NCBI RefSeq assembly: GCF_020694005.1
Contig: NZ_CP073013.1
Span: forward strand, 1,374,578 to 1,438,577
Origin: Marinomonas profundi
GTDB taxonomy: Bacteria > Pseudomonadota > Gammaproteobacteria > Pseudomonadales > Marinomonadaceae
Reading direction: 5' to 3'
Length of the DNA stretch: 64,000 bases
Shown one piece after another: positions 56,708 to 64,000 of the stretch. A program made the translations under genes and the position numbers. The notes beneath the pieces are model-generated. The model ran no database searches. It worked only from the letters and a program-made list of their open reading frames with translations, and was not told where the DNA came from. Numbering within the stretch: position 1 is the first letter of the stretch; the number at the start of each line of letters is the position of its first letter.

Positions 56708-58270
56708 ATGACGATGACTAAAACCTACCACACCTTGCGTGTCATTCTTGGCGATCAATTAAACGCGGCGCATGCTTGGTTTCGTGAGCAAGACCAAGGG
56801 GTCTTGTATGTTATCGCTGAGCTCCACCCAGAAGCGACTTACGTTAAGCATCACATTCAAAAGCTGTGTGCGTTTTTCCTCGCGATGGAACGCTTTGCAG
56901 ATGCCCTAAAAAACGCGGGTCATCACGTCTGTTACCTCACGTTGGACGACACTAAAGGTCAAAGCTTAGAAGAAGTAATTCTGACGCTGGCAGAGCAACA
57001 CAATATTGCCAACGTAGCACTGCAGCGCCCAGATGAATATCGCGTATTACAGCAATACCAAACACTGATCACTGGCTCGACCAAGCCCTCGATTACTATG
57101 GTCGATAGTGAACACTTTTTACTGCCGTTCGACGAAATCTCCCAATACTTCAAGCCTAAACACAGTGTGCGCATGGAGAGTTTTTATCGCAAAATGCGCC
57201 AGCGCTTTAATATCTTGATGGCAGACGATAAACAACCAGAGGGCGGTCAATGGAACTACGACAATGCCAACCGCAATAAGCTCAAAGCAAAAGATCTAGC
57301 CGACATTCCAGCGCCTTTGTGTTTTCAACATGATGTGACCCATTTGCTTGAGCGCATGCAGCGTCACAATATTCCTTCCCTTGGCAAAGCAGAATCCAAT
57401 TTACTTTGGCCCGTCACCAGCCAAGATGCACTGAACTTACTCGCCTTTTTCTGTGAGCATTTACTGCCCAATTTTGGCCGTTTTCAAGACGCCATGACCA
57501 ACCAAACGCCCCACCGCTGGAGCCTGTACCATTCGCGTTTGTCTTTTGCCCTCAACGCCAAATTGATCAGCCCAAGGCATGTGATAAAAGCGGCTATTTC
57601 GGCTTATCAAGAAAACGACACTATCAACATCGCCCAAATCGAAGGCTTCGTGCGGCAACTCCTCGGCTGGCGCGAATATGTGCGTGGCATGTATTGGATC
57701 AATATGCCGGATTACCAAGAGCAAAATGCGTTAGCGGCCCATCGAGCCTTACCCAGCTACTTCTGGCATGGCCAAACCAAAATGAAATGCCTTGCCAGCG
57801 CCATTGGACAATCGCTTGATTACGCCTATGCCCATCATATCCAGCGATTGATGGTGACAGGCAACTTCTGCATGTTAACCGAGATTGAGCCCAAGCAAGT
57901 TGACGAATGGTATTTGGGTATTTACGTAGACGCTTTAGAATGGGTAGAGTTGCCCAATACGCGTGGCATGAGCCAATTTGCCGACGGCGGCTGGATTGCC
58001 TCCAAACCTTATGCCGCTAGCGGCAGCTATATACAGAAAATGAGCGACTACTGTGGCGATTGCCATTACAAGGTAAAAGAAAAAACCAGTGACGAATCTT
58101 GTCCACTCAACAGTTTATATTGGCACTTCATGGTAAAACATAGAGAACGTCTCGCCACCAATCCGCGCATTGGCATGATTTACGGCAACTGGGATAAACA
58201 AAACGACGTGCAAAAGCACGCCGTTTTACAAAGAGCCGAATGGTGTTTAGACAACATCGAGGCCTTGTAG
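56708..58270 (+). CDS. Iron-sulfur cryptochrome/photolyase (PhrB-type)
   Basis: FeS-BCP photolyase/cryptochrome (520 aa) of the deoxyribodipyrimidine photolyase-related family, binding FAD and a 4Fe-4S cluster. It starts as TLRVILGDQLN, typical of this clade. Four cysteines, C361 (KCLAS), C449 and C452 (YCGDCH) and C465 (ESCPLN), repeat the 88/3/13 spacing of Agrobacterium PhrB. PhrB repairs (6-4) photoproducts in light; this one probably does the same. The frame is open from 56666; the ATG at 56708 (or 56714) gives the family N-terminus. It is a stand-alone gene. Confidence 0.92.
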   Translation: MTMTKTYHTLRVILGDQLNAAHAWFREQDQGVLYVIAELHPEATYVKHHIQKLCAFFLAMERFADALKNAGHHVCYLTLDDTKGQSLEEVILTLAEQHNIANVALQRPDEYRVLQQYQTLITGSTKPSITMVDSEHFLLPFDEISQYFKPKHSVRMESFYRKMRQRFNILMADDKQPEGGQWNYDNANRNKLKAKDLADIPAPLCFQHDVTHLLERMQRHNIPSLGKAESNLLWPVTSQDALNLLAFFCEHLLPNFGRFQDAMTNQTPHRWSLYHSRLSFALNAKLISPRHVIKAAISAYQENDTINIAQIEGFVRQLLGWREYVRGMYWINMPDYQEQNALAAHRALPSYFWHGQTKMKCLASAIGQSLDYAYAHHIQRLMVTGNFCMLTEIEPKQVDEWYLGIYVDALEWVELPNTRGMSQFADGGWIASKPYAASGSYIQKMSDYCGDCHYKVKEKTSDESCPLNSLYWHFMVKHRERLATNPRIGMIYGNWDKQNDVQKHAVLQRAEWCLDNIEAL

Positions 58271-58306
58271 GAAATAATATGCTATGTCGAGTACTGCAGC
58301 ACGGTG

Positions 58307-58328
58307 AATGCCATCAGGCGGCATTTTT
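58307..58328 (+). terminator. Terminator behind the photolyase gene
   Basis: A 6-bp stem AATGCC/GGCATT with a 7-nt loop, followed by T residues to 58328, 37 nt after the stop. Confidence 0.5.
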
Positions 58329-58349
58329 GCACTAGGTTGATGAGCAATG

Positions 58350-58868
58350 TTAAGCAAACTGGCTAACGGATAATTCAACCATCAAATCGCTACTGATTTT
58401 CTCCAGAGCCGCTTCTAATTCAGACAAAGGCAAATCGGTTGGCACCACCAGCACCATGTCTGCCTTGAACAACATATCGGAGCTCATTGGTGCCGGTTCA
58501 CAGACCGTCGTCAGTTCTTTCACATTAACCTTCAATGAGTGCAGTACTTGAGACACTTCCTTCACAATACCCGAACGATCATTACCGACCACAGACAGTG
58601 ACAAGGTTGAGCCTTCCGACGCTTTTTGACTCGCCAATTCGACAGTGACATGCAAGCCAAGTTGTTCAAAATTGCGCAGCGCGTTGACCAGTGCTTCTTC
58701 GTGCTCCAAGGGCACCGTCACGGTTAAAATGCCAGCAAATTTATCGGCTAGGTGCGCCATACGGCTTTCCAACCAATTGCCATGATGGCGAGCAATCGTA
58801 TCGGACAAACGTTCAACAATGCCGGGGCGATCTTCACCAATAAAACTTAAAACTAGATGCTGTGACAT
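58350..58868 (-). CDS. GcvR-like double-ACT-domain protein
   Basis: A 172-aa protein made of two ACT domains: about 1-85 (LVLSFIGEDRPGIVERLSDTIARHHGNWLESRMAHLADKFAGIL) and 90-172 (LSLSVVGNDRSGIVKEVSQVLHSLKVNVKEL). This is the layout of GcvR, which senses glycine and holds back GcvA; many relatives have unknown partners. No gcv gene is nearby. GGAGAAGG precedes the ATG. It follows the MFS gene by 63 nt on the same strand, possibly by readthrough. Confidence 0.88.
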   Translation of the reverse strand: MSQHLVLSFIGEDRPGIVERLSDTIARHHGNWLESRMAHLADKFAGILTVTVPLEHEEALVNALRNFEQLGLHVTVELASQKASEGSTLSLSVVGNDRSGIVKEVSQVLHSLKVNVKELTTVCEPAPMSSDMLFKADMVLVVPTDLPLSELEAALEKISSDLMVELSVSQFA

Positions 58869-58931
58869 GGGCCTTCTCCATTCTTGTTTTTAGAGTGATG
58901 TAATAGATCAAATCTAGATTACTGCAATTTA

Positions 58932-60170
58932 TCACCGGACTCCATCTTTCTGCTCGGTACGGGCTTGTTTGCGCAAAAACCAAAACCCTAATAGCGCCGC
59001 CGCAAGACCAGACAAGCTGCCCATTCCTATCGACCATCTGGCGCCAAAAGTATCGGCGACCCAGCCCACCAAAGGTGCCCCCAAGGCGGTACTCCCCAAA
59101 GCGGTTGCCAACACCACGGCCATCACTCGACCGCGATAACGTTTTTCTGTGGCCACTTGCATGTAAGACGTCGTCGACGTGGTGAACAATTGCAAACTAA
59201 GACCCAGCAAAACCAGCAACACGGCAAACGCCCAAAACGACGTACTGATCGCCACCAAAAAACAACTCACGGCAAACATCGCCGCAACGTAAATCATAAA
59301 GCGAAATGACGGCGACGAACGGCGACTGGCCGTCACCATGGCGCCAGAGATAGAGCCAATTGCCATCATAGAGATTAAGAAACCATATTGATCAGCGTGA
59401 CCTTGAAACACGTGCACTGTCATCGCCGATAAATACACCGAGAAATTCATCCCCAAACTGCAAATCATAAACGACATAGCAAGAATCACCGCCATCTCAC
59501 GATGCTGCCAAATATAACGAAAGCCCTCTAAGAATTTAGTCATATCAGGGGTTGCTTTACTGTTGTCTGAAACCACCGCAGGCAAACGTCGCTTGAATTG
59601 ATGTAAGGCGATTAATAACGGGATGAAGGACAATACGTTGATCATAAATACCCAACCCGTGCCGATCAATGCGATCAATACCCCCGCGATCGCAGGCCCG
59701 ACTAAACGGGCGGAGTTAAACGATACGGAATTAAGCCCAACCGCATTCGACAGCTCTTTTTCACTGACAATGTCCGACACAAAAGCATGACGAGCTGGCG
59801 CATCAAACGCGGCCACACACCCTAACGCAAAAGCACAGGCACACACTTGCCACAATACAACATGACCACTCAGCACCAACAAGCCGAGAATCAACGCCAA
59901 CATAGCCATTAAACACTGGGTAATAAAAAGTAACTTACGGCGATCCATACGGTCTGCCGTCCAACCCGTGATAGGCAATAACAAGATTTGCGGAGCGAAT
60001 TGTAAAAACACCACCAGCCCCACCGCGGAAGCATTTTTGTCCGATAACTCCGCAATGACAATCCAATCTTGAGCCGTGCGTTGCAACCAAGTGCCAATAT
60101 TAGAAATGATCGCCCCACCAAACCAAAGTCGGTAATTTGGGTTGGCGAGAGACCGAAACGTCTTACTCAA
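58932..60170 (-). CDS. MFS transporter (EntS-like, MFS_3 group)
   Basis: Major-facilitator exporter of 412 aa with 11-12 helices (FRSLANPNYRLWFGGAIISNIGTWLQRTAQDWIV at the N-terminus, typical of the EntS/DUF894 group). The internal loop WTADRMDRRKLLFI is the family's GxxxDRxxRR motif. The start is TTG at 60170: an AAGGAG site lies seven bases upstream and no in-frame ATG precedes it. The substrate is unknown; no siderophore genes are near, so enterobactin export should not be assumed. Confidence 0.88.
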   Translation of the reverse strand: MSKTFRSLANPNYRLWFGGAIISNIGTWLQRTAQDWIVIAELSDKNASAVGLVVFLQFAPQILLLPITGWTADRMDRRKLLFITQCLMAMLALILGLLVLSGHVVLWQVCACAFALGCVAAFDAPARHAFVSDIVSEKELSNAVGLNSVSFNSARLVGPAIAGVLIALIGTGWVFMINVLSFIPLLIALHQFKRRLPAVVSDNSKATPDMTKFLEGFRYIWQHREMAVILAMSFMICSLGMNFSVYLSAMTVHVFQGHADQYGFLISMMAIGSISGAMVTASRRSSPSFRFMIYVAAMFAVSCFLVAISTSFWAFAVLLVLLGLSLQLFTTSTTSYMQVATEKRYRGRVMAVVLATALGSTALGAPLVGWVADTFGARWSIGMGSLSGLAAALLGFWFLRKQARTEQKDGVR

Positions 60171-60282
60171 TGCAAGCTCCTTTGATTAGTCATAAAAAGT
60201 GCGTCACTACTCGCTAAAAGGCGTCATTTATTAGGCTTAACATAATAGGTTCATAACAGCGTACAAAAACGGAAGTTCCTTG

Positions 60283-60288
60283 TATAAT
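60283..60288 (+). promoter_or_regulatory. -10 box candidate upstream of the second chemoreceptor
   Basis: TATAAT lies 91 bp before the GTG start of the chemoreceptor; no good -35 is visible at the proper distance, and no sigma-28 signature was found. Weak. Confidence 0.25.
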
Positions 60289-60378
60289 TAAGCGAGCGCA
60301 CCCTCTTCTGTAAAAAAGCGAAGAGTTGACGTTTTCTCCATTAATGACACCATTTAAAAACATAGCAGGTAACACATA

Positions 60379-62028
60379 GTGATATTCAATAAACTGTCTC
60401 TGAAAATGCAATTTGTGCTTGTGATTGCTTTACCTTGTCTTGCTCTGTTTCTCGTTAGCTGGGCCGGATTACGCGGCCTTTCTAGTGTACAAGAACAGAC
60501 TAAACAGCTCGCCCAAAACACCAGTGCGCCGATGCGCTCCCTTGCCGAAGTGGCGTCACGTATTCCGCGTATGCGGGTCGGTATCGACATTATTTTATTG
60601 CAAGAAATTCCCGCCATGCAGGATAAAAAAGGCGTTATTACTCGCATAAAAGAAACGCGTACCGAAGATATTCCTGAAATGGACATGGCACTAAAGCAAG
60701 CGCTGGATACTCAGGTAAATCCAAAAACACGCGCCGAAGTACAAAAAATCATCGATATTTTTGCCAAGGTTAAAACCGATGAATTAGCGCCAATGCTGAC
60801 CGCTATGGAAAATAATAACCTAACCGCCGCGCAGGAAATATACAAAAACCAATATGCCAGCAGCTATGGTGTCATGCGTATTGCCGTAAATAAAATATTA
60901 GATGAGCTGCTAGCACAAGGCCAACAAGGCTACGCTCAAAGCCAAATTAATTATGAAAGTAGCCGCAACAACATGATCATTTTAATTGTCATCGTATTGG
61001 CCGCGTCTATTTTCCTTGCTTGGTTGATGTTACGTCGTCTTAATCAACGCGTTTCTTATTTACAACAACACATTTCCAGCGCCAGTGATAAATTAGACCT
61101 TGGCACTGTGATGAATATGGACGGTAAAGACGAACTTAGTGACATAGCACAGCACTTTAATCAGTTTATCGCCAAAGTCCATACCGCCATTGAAAATGTG
61201 GCCGAAAATTCGCGTCAGCTCGCTCGTACCGCAAACGATGTCGCGGCCAAAGCCAAAGCCACTCATGTTAACTGTCTAAATGAACGTGACCGTACCACTC
61301 AAATTGCGACGGCCATTCATGAAATGGGCGCCACAGTGGAAAACATCGCAGTGAATGCCTCCCAAGCTGCCAAAGCCGCTCAAGAAGCGGATAAACAAGC
61401 CCATAATGGTGCCGGATTGGTCGCACGCGCTCGCCAAGGCGTCACCTCACTGTCGACAGAAATCCAGCACATCAGCTCAGATATTGGCTCATTAGCAACA
61501 CAGACGGATTCCATCGGCAGCATTCTAGACACCATTCGTAGTATTTCAGAGCAAACCAACTTGCTAGCCTTAAACGCGGCCATAGAAGCCGCCCGTGCTG
61601 GCGAACAAGGTCGAGGATTTGCGGTCGTTGCGGATGAAGTTCGAAACCTTGCCAGTCGTTCTGCGGCTTCCACCGATGAAATACAAAAAATGATCGATCA
61701 ACTGCAGGAGCAATCGGCTAAAACCGTCTCTACTATTAAATCGGGTCAAGATCAAAGCAATACCGTGATGGGTCAAGCCAACGAGGCCAACAGCTCCCTT
61801 GAACAAATCACCAAACACATTGGTCAAATTAGCGATATGAATATCCAAGTGGCGACGGCCACGGAAGAACAAGCGATTGTTGTCAACGACATGAGTAAAA
61901 ACGTTGAAGAGATTAATCAGCTGACGACGGAAACCTCTGAAATCGCCGATGAACTCACGGCTTCCAGCAACAACTTACAAAAACTGTCGGTTCAACTGGA
62001 TAAACTGGTGACCCAGTTTAAGCTTTAA
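60379..62028 (+). CDS. Methyl-accepting chemotaxis protein with four-helix-bundle sensor
   Basis: Chemoreceptor of 549 aa. The first membrane helix is at about 10-32 ([22 protein letters not shown]). A helical periplasmic domain (4HB_MCP type, about 35-190) follows, then the second helix ([22 protein letters not shown]), a HAMP linker and a signalling domain with tip [35 protein letters not shown]. The start is GTG at 60379, with AGGT about ten bases upstream; no ATG is available in frame. The ligand is unknown. It is monocistronic with a strong terminator. Confidence 0.93.
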   Translation: MIFNKLSLKMQFVLVIALPCLALFLVSWAGLRGLSSVQEQTKQLAQNTSAPMRSLAEVASRIPRMRVGIDIILLQEIPAMQDKKGVITRIKETRTEDIPEMDMALKQALDTQVNPKTRAEVQKIIDIFAKVKTDELAPMLTAMENNNLTAAQEIYKNQYASSYGVMRIAVNKILDELLAQGQQGYAQSQINYESSRNNMIILIVIVLAASIFLAWLMLRRLNQRVSYLQQHISSASDKLDLGTVMNMDGKDELSDIAQHFNQFIAKVHTAIENVAENSRQLARTANDVAAKAKATHVNCLNERDRTTQIATAIHEMGATVENIAVNASQAAKAAQEADKQAHNGAGLVARARQGVTSLSTEIQHISSDIGSLATQTDSIGSILDTIRSISEQTNLLALNAAIEAARAGEQGRGFAVVADEVRNLASRSAASTDEIQKMIDQLQEQSAKTVSTIKSGQDQSNTVMGQANEANSSLEQITKHIGQISDMNIQVATATEEQAIVVNDMSKNVEEINQLTTETSEIADELTASSNNLQKLSVQLDKLVTQFKL

Positions 62029-62066
62029 AACACACAGCTATTTGGCTAGAAAACCGAAAAAAAAAC

Positions 62067-62103
62067 AAGAAAGGGAAGCGAGCGGCTTCCCTTTCTTTTT
62101 ATG
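62067..62103 (+). terminator. Terminator behind the second chemoreceptor gene
   Basis: A 13-bp perfect stem (62067-62079 with 62085-62097; core AAGGGAAGC) around a 5-nt loop, followed by T residues. The A-rich left side means it may also serve the convergent sstT gene. Confidence 0.9.
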
Positions 62104-62123
62104 GTTCTTTGGCTGCCCTTTAG

Positions 62124-63344
62124 TTAGTGCTTATCATTTGAAAGACACGCCGCGGCCGTAAACAACACGTCAGTCGAACTATTCAAAGCGGTTTCTGCAG
62201 AATCCTGCAATACGCCAATAATAAAACCGACCGCCACAACTTGCATCGCAATGTCATTGGGAATGTTAAACAAGCTGCACGCCAGCGGAATCAATAATAA
62301 CGAGCCGCCCGCCACGCCAGATGCACCGCAAGCAGACACGGCAGCAATCACACTCAGCAAGAGCGCCGTGCCAAAATCCAGTGAAATGCCTAAGGTGTGC
62401 ACCGCCGCTAAGGTCAATATGGTAATCGTAATCGCTGCACCCGCCATATTAATGGTGGCGCCCAACGGAATGGACACAGAATAAGTGTCTTCATCCAATT
62501 CTAAACGCTTACATAAGTCCAAGTTAACCGGAATATTGGCCGCCGAGCTGCGGGTGAAAAAGGCCGTCACACCACTTTCTTTTAGGCACTTAAACACCAA
62601 AGGATAAGGGTTACGACGTATCTTCCAAAACACCAATAATGGATTAGTCACCAGCGCAATAAATAGCATGGCGCCTATCAGCACAGCGAGTAAATGCGAA
62701 TACCCAAATAAAGCCTCAAAGCCTGTCGCAGCAATAGTACTCGCCACCAAACCAAAGATCCCAAAGGGGGCCAAGCGAATAATCACCGACACAATATTCG
62801 TCACGCTGGCAGACACCTGCTGCAACAAAGCTTTTGTTGTTTCAGAGGCATGACGCAAGCCCAAACCAAGGCCAATTGCCCAGGTTAAAATGCCGACATA
62901 GTTGCCTTGCACCAAGGCATTCACGGGGTTATCCACCATTTTAAACACCAAAGAATGCAGTACTTCACCGCCCCCCTGAGGCGCACTCTGGCTTAAATCT
63001 GGCGCCACCAAACTTAACTGAGTCGGAAAGGCAAAGCTGAATACCACCGCTGTTAATGCCGCCACAAAGGTGCCAAACAAATAAAGCACCAGCACCGGAC
63101 GAATATGACTTTGTTGTGCTTGTTTATGATTCGCAATCGACGCCATCACCAGCAAAAACACCAAAATCGGCGCAATGGCTTTTAAGGCTTTCACAAAAAA
63201 GTCACCCAATAAACTGGCAGACAATGCCGTACTGGGTGAAACGTAGGCCAATACCACACCACAAAGAATACCGATGGCAATTTGTAGTACTAAACTACCG
63301 CGTAAATAGCGTTGTAATAACGATGGTTTTTGAGCAAATGTCAT
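62124..63344 (-). CDS. sstT: Sodium:serine/threonine symporter
   Basis: Inner-membrane Na+-dependent serine/threonine importer of the DAACS (glutamate-transporter fold) family, 406 aa. It has the SstT N-terminus ([25 protein letters not shown]) and the Na+-binding region [41 protein letters not shown], plus helical hairpin [18 protein letters not shown]. The frame is open to 63467, but the family starts at the ATG at 63344, leaving a 41-codon non-conserved extension out. No clear ribosome-binding site. Confidence 0.93.
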   Translation of the reverse strand: MTFAQKPSLLQRYLRGSLVLQIAIGILCGVVLAYVSPSTALSASLLGDFFVKALKAIAPILVFLLVMASIANHKQAQQSHIRPVLVLYLFGTFVAALTAVVFSFAFPTQLSLVAPDLSQSAPQGGGEVLHSLVFKMVDNPVNALVQGNYVGILTWAIGLGLGLRHASETTKALLQQVSASVTNIVSVIIRLAPFGIFGLVASTIAATGFEALFGYSHLLAVLIGAMLFIALVTNPLLVFWKIRRNPYPLVFKCLKESGVTAFFTRSSAANIPVNLDLCKRLELDEDTYSVSIPLGATINMAGAAITITILTLAAVHTLGISLDFGTALLLSVIAAVSACGASGVAGGSLLLIPLACSLFNIPNDIAMQVVAVGFIIGVLQDSAETALNSSTDVLFTAAACLSNDKH

Positions 63345-63565
63345 TAGAAGGGGTCCGTTGAAATTTTGAGCTCGCACCTTACTGTATCCCAGTAAAAAAA
63401 TGAACTGTTTTGGGGCGTTATTAAAGAAATTATTGCAAGATATCAACCAAGTTAGATATTTAACCACTTATTCAACTTTCTTATTCCTTGCGTAAAACAC
63501 GGCTTGTACTTGGCTAAAATAAACCCCATATTGTTGTTATACATAAATGTTACCAAGGAATTGAT

Positions 63566-64000
63566 ATGTCGAATTTATTAGAAAAATTGCACTGGCGTTA
63601 TGCCACGAAAAAAATGGATCCGAGCAAAGCCGTTGAAGCAGAAAAAGTAGCGCGCATTTTAGAAGCGATTCGCTTAACCGCCACCTCAAGCGGCCTTCAA
63701 CCATACGAAGTGATCGTGGTCAAAAACACAGCATTGCGTGAAGCCATCGTGCCGCACGCTTGGAACCAAGCCCAGATTACCGATGCTTCTCACTTGCTCG
63801 TCTTCGCCGCATGGGACAACTACACCGAAGACCGTATTAACAAGATGTTTGACCTTGTTAATGACGAACGCGGCTTCAAAAACGAAGGCTGGGAAAACTA
63901 CCGTCAAATGATTCTCGGCGCTTACCCGTCTCGCGACGCGGAAGTGAATTATCAGCACGCGGCGCGCCAAGCTTACATTGGTCTGGGCACCGCCTTAATT
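63566..64000 (+). CDS. Nitroreductase-family NAD(P)H-dependent oxidoreductase (5' part)
   Basis: The first 145 codons of a nitroreductase of the NfsB/NfnB type, cut by the window end. It begins MSNLLEKLHWRYATKKMD; TATSSGLQPYEVIVVKN is the FMN-binding region, and ITDASHLLVFAAWDN and the closing AARQAYIGLGTAL follow the family pattern. Such flavoenzymes reduce nitroaromatics, quinones or flavins with NAD(P)H. AAGGA (63555-63559) precedes the ATG at 63566. The remaining ~70 residues lie outside. Confidence 0.85.
   Translation, partial: MSNLLEKLHWRYATKKMDPSKAVEAEKVARILEAIRLTATSSGLQPYEVIVVKNTALREAIVPHAWNQAQITDASHLLVFAAWDNYTEDRINKMFDLVNDERGFKNEGWENYRQMILGAYPSRDAEVNYQHAARQAYIGLGTALI

Noticed and set aside
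63345..63467. N-terminal extension of SstT
   Set aside because: The 41 extra codons are not part of the family; the conserved N-terminus begins at 63344.

Overview
The window reads as a stretch of a gammaproteobacterial chromosome, most likely from a marine Oceanospirillales bacterium close to Marinomonas. This is inferred from moderate GC content, gammaproteobacterial gene neighbourhoods (PBP1A / pilMNOPQ-like / aroKB / damX; priA / ftsN-like / hslVU / DUF971 / ubiJ) and the mix of sugar and phosphonate ABC uptake systems, not from a marker-gene comparison. No rRNA, tRNA or CRISPR array was seen. The window is almost fully coding.

Layout. 165-3611: an NtrC-type response regulator and its sensor kinase, divergent from a small secreted DUF4168 protein that has a sigma-54-like promoter. 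3696-8603: a LysE exporter with an AraC regulator, a broken rhuM gene, and MATE and Bcr/CflA-type MFS drug exporters. 8637-10309: a decayed defence-associated cassette with a truncated helicase, an intact dinD and a truncated rhuM. 10573-20797: a pentose/aldose catabolic locus. It holds a GbpR-like LysR regulator, alpha-ketoglutaric semialdehyde dehydrogenase, an IlvD/Edd sugar-acid dehydratase, an SDR sugar dehydrogenase, the FAH-fold protein GguC and the ChvE-GguAB ABC transporter. Together these make a nearly complete non-phosphorylative route from imported aldose to 2-oxoglutarate.

21092-28755: a Kef-type antiporter and glutamate synthase (gltB, gltD). 29237-37893: damX-like, aroB, aroK, a compact three-gene version of the pilus pilM-Q module, and divergent PBP1A. 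38012-46830: malic enzyme, a secreted nuclease behind rpmE, priA, an FtsN-like SPOR protein, hslV-hslU behind a very good heat-shock promoter, DUF971 and ubiJ. 46900-48770: a LysR regulator divergent from an EamA exporter. 48970-52475: phnD-phnC-phnE-phnE behind a row of four Pho-box half sites.

52721-64000: a PAS/degenerate-GGDEF/EAL protein in an operon with a PAS chemoreceptor, an iron-sulfur (PhrB-type) photolyase, a GcvR-like ACT protein, an MFS exporter with a TTG start, a second chemoreceptor, the Ser/Thr symporter SstT and the start of a nitroreductase. The most interesting items are the GguC-containing sugar operon, the decayed RhuM/DinD/helicase remnants with a 25-bp palindrome, the regulatory sites (sigma-54, sigma-32, Pho), the condensed pilus operon, and an rpmE terminator that doubles as signal-peptide coding sequence.
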